DNA of 9,934 nt from Candidatus Pacearchaeota archaeon (lineage in GTDB: Archaea > Nanoarchaeota > Nanoarchaeia > Pacearchaeales > GW2011-AR1). Positions 8,010 through 9,934 of this stretch are shown here, in pieces. The number at the start of each line of letters is the position of its first letter. Within the stretch, counting starts at the first letter, position 1. Both the position numbers and the translations under genes were made by a program. The stretch lies in the NCBI GenBank assembly GCA_002690445.1, contig NZER01000424.1, positions 1 to 9,934 of the forward strand, given 5' to 3'. A model generated the notes under the pieces. The model searched no databases. It was given only the letters and a program-made list of their open reading frames with translations, and was not told the origin of the DNA.

Positions 8010-8366
8010 ATGGCTATAGGAACGAGGGAGCGCATACAACTGCGCGATGAGCTTACGTCACAGGGTTACCACTGGGATTACATCGATGAGTGGCAACCGA
8101 AGGTGACGTTGTACAGGCACCGTGCATCGATATCACCGAGTGGTGATGTGGTTAGTCCGGCAGGAACGGCACTGCCCAACCTGCCGGGTAACCCCGATTA
8201 CGTGGCGAAGAAGACGCGTATCGGGTTATTCACATGGCCTCCATCGGCTACTTGTTCATGCAGATGGTGTAGCGCATCAAGACCGACCAAGGACACTGAG
8301 GGTGTAGGATCGGTTGAGACGCTTGATGGCGTTGTTCCTCGTAAGAGGAAGACTAGGGCTCGATAG
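8010..8366 (+). CDS. Small protein with CxCxxC motif, function unknown
   Basis: The gene encodes 118 aa. The first 60 residues are mixed polar and aromatic. A W-P-P-S-A-T segment (76-81) leads into C82-S-C84-R-W-C87, and the tail is strongly basic (P-R-K-R-K-T-R-A-R, 110-118). The three closely spaced cysteines could bind a metal as half of a two-chain site or take part in disulfides, but no fourth Cys or His ligand is obvious after them. The start is well supported by AAGGAGAGG (7998-8006), which overlaps the capsid gene stop and suggests translational coupling. It sits between the capsid and decoration-like genes, where small head-completion or capsid-associated proteins are common. That role is inference. 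I do not recognise the family with certainty. The stop codon's last base is also the first base of a predicted pseudoknot stem. Confidence 0.75.
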   Translation: MAIGTRERIQLRDELTSQGYHWDYIDEWQPKVTLYRHRASISPSGDVVSPAGTALPNLPGNPDYVAKKTRIGLFTWPPSATCSCRWCSASRPTKDTEGVGSVETLDGVVPRKRKTRAR

Positions 8367-8440
8367 CTAGGTGTAACGATTGCCGTGCCTAGCGATATAT
8401 CAATAACGGCATTCGCAGGACTTTGAGCCTGTAGAAGGAG
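8366..8440 (+). promoter_or_regulatory. Candidate H-type pseudoknot and hairpin in the leader of the decoration-like gene
   Basis: This is the longest gap in the window. Stem 1 pairs GCTAGGT (8366-8372) with GCCTAGC (8387-8393): six Watson-Crick pairs plus one wobble. Stem 2 pairs GATTGCCGT (8378-8386) with ACGGCATTC (8406-8414): eight of nine pairs, including six in a row. Stem 2 opens inside the loop of stem 1 and closes outside it, which is H-type pseudoknot topology. Loop 1 is 5 nt, there is no spacer between the stems, and loop 3 is 12 nt. A small hairpin with 4-bp arms CAGG (8416-8419) and CCTG (8428-8431) follows, then the AAGGAG ribosome site (8435-8440) of the next gene. The pairing is seen directly; a regulatory function is inference. 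Without a U-run it does not look like an intrinsic terminator. Confidence 0.4.
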
Positions 8441-8447
8441 AATAGAT

Positions 8448-9215
8448 ATGGCATTCCCAACGACCATATATCTGAGTTACGGGATGGAGAAGGTTGAGAC
8501 TTCGGAACAGAAGCAGAAGCTAGGCACTCGTGCAGAACTCCCTGACGGCAGGGTGTTCTATTACGCCAAAGCAGCGGCTACAGCGATCACTCCCGCAGGG
8601 AAGATCGTAGACGGGATAGCTGCTGTTGCTGCCCATGACATGGACGTAACAGCTACAGCAGCACATTCGGCAGGCGACACTACGATCAGCATCGAAGTGC
8701 CCACCACTGACCTTACGAAAGATCAGTACAAGGACGGGTACTTGATCTGCAATGACGGCCCAGGTCAGGGAGAGGTGTACAGGATCAAGTCCCACCCCGC
8801 CCATGATGCATCTGCCGACAACACGGTCATCATCACTATCGATGAACCAGATGGCATAAGGACGGCCCTGACTACATCTTCGCTCTTCGGTCTGGTGTAC
8901 AACCCGTACACCAACATTAAGATCATCGACGGCGATGGAACGATGACTACAGGCCCACTTGGTGTGACAACGATCCCTGTTACCGCGAGCTACTACTGCT
9001 GGATACAAACCGCTGGTATCGCTTCGGTACTGTCCGGTGCAGCAGTGGCGGTTGTAGGTGACGCTATCGGTGTCAGCCAGGCTTCGGGTGAATCTGGTGC
9101 CTTTGACCTGTGGGACGCTTCTTCCGAAGAAGACACCGCACCGATTGGTACTGCTATGACGATCCCGTCAGTAGACACTGATAACCAAGTTGTGATGTTG
9201 AACATCCGCAACTAG
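8448..9215 (+). CDS. Probable capsid decoration or head structural protein
   Basis: The gene encodes 255 aa, rich in Ala, Thr, Val, Gly and Asp, with few lysines and no long charged helix, so it should be a beta-sheet protein. The N-terminus has Y-G-M-E-K-V, then L-G-T-R-A-E-L-P-D-G-R-V-F-Y-Y-A-K and P-A-G-K. The C-terminal third has S-Y-Y-C-W-I-Q-T-A-G-I-A-S-V followed by Val/Gly strands. I remember this combination in uncharacterised virion proteins encoded two genes after the capsid in many uncultured phages. Decoration of the capsid surface is a reasonable inference from position and fold type, but a tail or neck role is not excluded. ATG 8448 is supported by AAGGAG at 8435-8440, 7 nt away. 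The preceding 80 nt can form a pseudoknot and a hairpin, so its translation may be controlled separately from the capsid gene. Confidence 0.65.
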   Translation: MAFPTTIYLSYGMEKVETSEQKQKLGTRAELPDGRVFYYAKAAATAITPAGKIVDGIAAVAAHDMDVTATAAHSAGDTTISIEVPTTDLTKDQYKDGYLICNDGPGQGEVYRIKSHPAHDASADNTVIITIDEPDGIRTALTTSSLFGLVYNPYTNIKIIDGDGTMTTGPLGVTTIPVTASYYCWIQTAGIASVLSGAAVAVVGDAIGVSQASGESGAFDLWDASSEEDTAPIGTAMTIPSVDTDNQVVMLNIRN

Positions 9216-9233
9216 TTTTTGAGAAAGAGGGAT

Positions 9234-9602
9234 ATGCACGATATATGGGTGCCTGATGGGGCCGTCCACAACGCGACGGCCCCCTTGGGACTAAGCGTAG
9301 AGACTGCAAGACCTATCATCCATCATAGGTTTACCCTTCGTGGTAAAGACCGATGGGGTGTTACCCATGAGGAGAGGGTCATCGTGGTTCAGCATCCTGA
9401 TGAAGGACAGGCTGAACTCGACCAGAAGATAGGGGAGGCTACAGAGAGCTTTCAGACCAAGCTTCGTGAGCGGTATGAGAAGCGTCCTCCTACTATTGCT
9501 GAGAAGAAAGAGATAGGAAGGATCATGGATCAGATCCGTTCAGCTTCTCTTCGTAGGAAAGAGAGTACGAACAATCTGATCTACTATCCGAAGAATTTCT
9601 AG
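9234..9602 (+). CDS. Small helical protein, function unknown
   Basis: With the ATG at 9234 the product is 122 aa. An in-frame TTG at 9219 would add five residues but has no ribosome site, whereas ATG 9234 follows AGAAAGAGGG (9222-9231), a gapped match to the 16S 3' end complement. Residues 1-55 look like mixed strands (H-R-F-T-L-R-G, E-E-R-V-I-V-V-Q). Residues about 57-112 are charged and helical, rich in Glu, Lys and Arg. The tail ends I-Y-Y-P-K-N-F. No enzymatic or DNA-binding motif is recognised. It lies 18 nt after the decoration-like gene and is probably another head or connector accessory protein, by position only. Codons 9-17 contain a perfect 9-bp GC-rich inverted repeat that could reduce elongation or transcription into this gene. 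Confidence 0.7.
   Translation: MHDIWVPDGAVHNATAPLGLSVETARPIIHHRFTLRGKDRWGVTHEERVIVVQHPDEGQAELDQKIGEATESFQTKLRERYEKRPPTIAEKKEIGRIMDQIRSASLRRKESTNNLIYYPKNF
9258..9283 (+). promoter_or_regulatory. GC-rich 9-bp hairpin within the first codons of the 122-aa gene
   Basis: GGGGCCGTC (9258-9266) pairs perfectly with GACGGCCCC (9275-9283) around an 8-nt loop. It is the strongest simple hairpin I noticed in the window. It begins 24 nt after the start codon of the 122-aa gene and follows the capsid and decoration block. No U-run follows (CTTGGGA), so it is not a standard intrinsic terminator. Attenuation or protection of the upstream mRNA 3' end is possible. It could also be chance in a GC-rich coding stretch. 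Confidence 0.4.
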
Positions 9603-9616
9603 AGGTTATGAGGGAT

Positions 9617-9859
9617 ATGGATAACTTTAAGCTAACGCTCGATGACGTGAATGAACTCTTCAGAGTTATGCCTGAAGCAGCGCAACAGGCACAGCTGATA
9701 GTTCAACAGAGGATCATCCGTGAACTTGAGGAAGAGTTAGTTGGTCTGCGGGGGACTAATGGCAACGGCCATAGAGAGGATGGATCTCATGCCGAAAGTG
9801 GGACAGAAGCACTACCCCTACACAAAAAAGGGAAAGCAGCAAGCAAAAGTAGCAGCTAA
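9617..9859 (+). CDS. Small alpha-helical protein, function unknown
   Basis: The product is 80 aa from ATG 9617 (83 aa from the in-frame ATG 9608). Residues 1-45 are strongly helical and amphipathic, with V-Q-Q-R-I-I-R-E-L-E-E-E-L predicting a short coiled coil and oligomerisation. The remainder is Gly/Asn/Ser/Lys-rich and probably disordered. I prefer ATG 9617. The only candidate ribosome site, AGAGG at 9601-9605, is 2 nt from ATG 9608 but 11 nt from ATG 9617. ATG 9617 also shares the GATATG start context seen at 405, 8448 and 9234. The choice between the two starts remains uncertain. The last 71 nt overlap the 39-aa lysine-rich gene in another frame, so the low-complexity C-terminus may reflect a constraint from that overlapping frame. 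No function can be assigned. Confidence 0.65.
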   Translation: MDNFKLTLDDVNELFRVMPEAAQQAQLIVQQRIIRELEEELVGLRGTNGNGHREDGSHAESGTEALPLHKKGKAASKSSS

Positions 9860-9908
9860 GAAGATGGGAACAGCTGTGAAGTACGGGAAGAAAAAGAAGG
9901 CGTATTGA
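9789..9908 (+). CDS. 39-aa lysine-rich micro-protein
   Basis: A short frame of 39 codons begins M-P-K-V-G-Q-K-H-Y-P-Y-T and ends K-Y-G-K-K-K-K-A-Y. Thirteen of 39 residues are lysine and there is no Asp or Glu, so it is very basic. ATG 9789 has a good ribosome site, AGAGAGGA (9773-9780), 8 nt upstream inside the preceding gene, and overlaps that gene's last 71 nt in the +1 frame. I remember near-identical openings (M-P-K-V-G-x-K-H-[FY]-x-Y-T) as a recurrent, uncharacterised micro-protein in capsid modules of marine phages, which makes a real gene likely; this was not checked. The composition suggests binding to nucleic acid or to an acidic protein surface, which is inference. It is short enough to be missed by length cut-offs in gene finding. 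Confidence 0.75.
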   Translation: MPKVGQKHYPYTKKGKQQAKVAAKKMGTAVKYGKKKKAY

Positions 9909-9928
9909 TGCCGTAGCAGGAGTGATAC

Positions 9929-9934
9929 ATGGCA
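9929..9934 (+). CDS. Start of a further gene, cut by the window end
   Basis: An ATG-GCA start at the right edge is preceded by AGGAG (9918-9922) at a spacing of 6 nt, 20 nt after the stop of the lysine-rich gene. Only Met-Ala is visible, so nothing can be said of the product. The good ribosome site and the dense gene packing make a real start likely. Confidence 0.5.

Noticed and set aside
8132..8147. ATCACC-GAGT-GGTGAT hairpin within the 118-aa gene
   Set aside because: A 6-bp stem inside a coding region is expected by chance in a window of this size, and it is not at a gene boundary.
8122..8307. 61-codon frame inside the 118-aa gene
   Set aside because: It lies wholly inside a gene with a strong ribosome site and has neither its own site nor a recognisable composition.
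8364..8426. Readthrough of the TAG at 8364-8366, which would add 19 codons before TGA 8424
   Set aside because: TAG ends several other genes in this window (379, 6317, 9215, 9602), so it is used as a normal stop. The stop lies inside stem 1 rather than a few nt upstream of it, and no slippery heptamer is seen.
9219..9233. TTG 9219 as the start of the 122-aa gene
   Set aside because: It lies 4 nt after the previous stop with no ribosome site, whereas ATG 9234 has a purine-rich match directly upstream.
9258..9287. The 9-bp hairpin as a rho-independent terminator
   Set aside because: No U-run follows the stem, and the gene continues through it in frame.
1..9934. tRNA genes, CRISPR arrays, insertion sequences, integrase or attachment sites
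   Set aside because: No cloverleaf arms, spaced repeats, transposase motifs or terminal inverted repeats were seen on either strand.

Overview
The window looks like part of the virion-structural module of an uncultured tailed bacteriophage (Caudoviricetes). All supportable genes lie on the + strand, they are tightly packed (gaps mostly 4-40 nt), and most carry good Shine-Dalgarno sites. The order is: small protein, giant protein, scaffold-like protein, HK97-fold major capsid protein, small Cys-motif protein, beta-rich decoration-like protein, two small helical proteins, lysine-rich micro-protein, start of a next gene. No tRNA, integrase, insertion sequence, CRISPR array or host gene is visible, so the host cannot be named; the ribosome sites are bacterial in type.

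Region 1-6317 holds a 117-aa protein of unknown function and then one 1970-residue gene that fills 60% of the window. The giant protein has proline-rich linkers, an ADP-ribosyltransferase-like segment (about residues 430-630), a coiled coil (about 670-727), a hydrophobic helical region that resembles the LPD38-type domain of phage 'polyvalent' proteins (about 1186-1570), and an unassigned charged C-terminus. I infer that it is a virion-associated, possibly ejected, multidomain effector. Two nearly identical 18-nt dyads, TTGACR-TTGRGA-TGTCAA, sit in the intergenic gaps immediately before and after this gene and were seen nowhere else in the window.

Region 6324-9215 is the head-assembly block: scaffold-like protein, major capsid protein with a strongly biased codon choice, a 118-aa protein with a CxCxxC motif, and a 255-aa decoration-like protein. 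The only substantial gap (8367-8447) can be folded by eye into an H-type pseudoknot followed by a small hairpin just ahead of the decoration gene's ribosome site.

Region 9216-9934 carries a 122-aa protein whose first codons contain a perfect 9-bp GC-rich hairpin, an 80-aa helical protein, an overlapping 39-aa protein that is one-third lysine, and the first two codons of a further gene.

The strongest leads are the paired dyads bracketing the giant gene, the ADP-ribosyltransferase-like domain within it, and the candidate pseudoknot. All assignments come from reading the sequence and remembered family patterns; no database or folding program was run.
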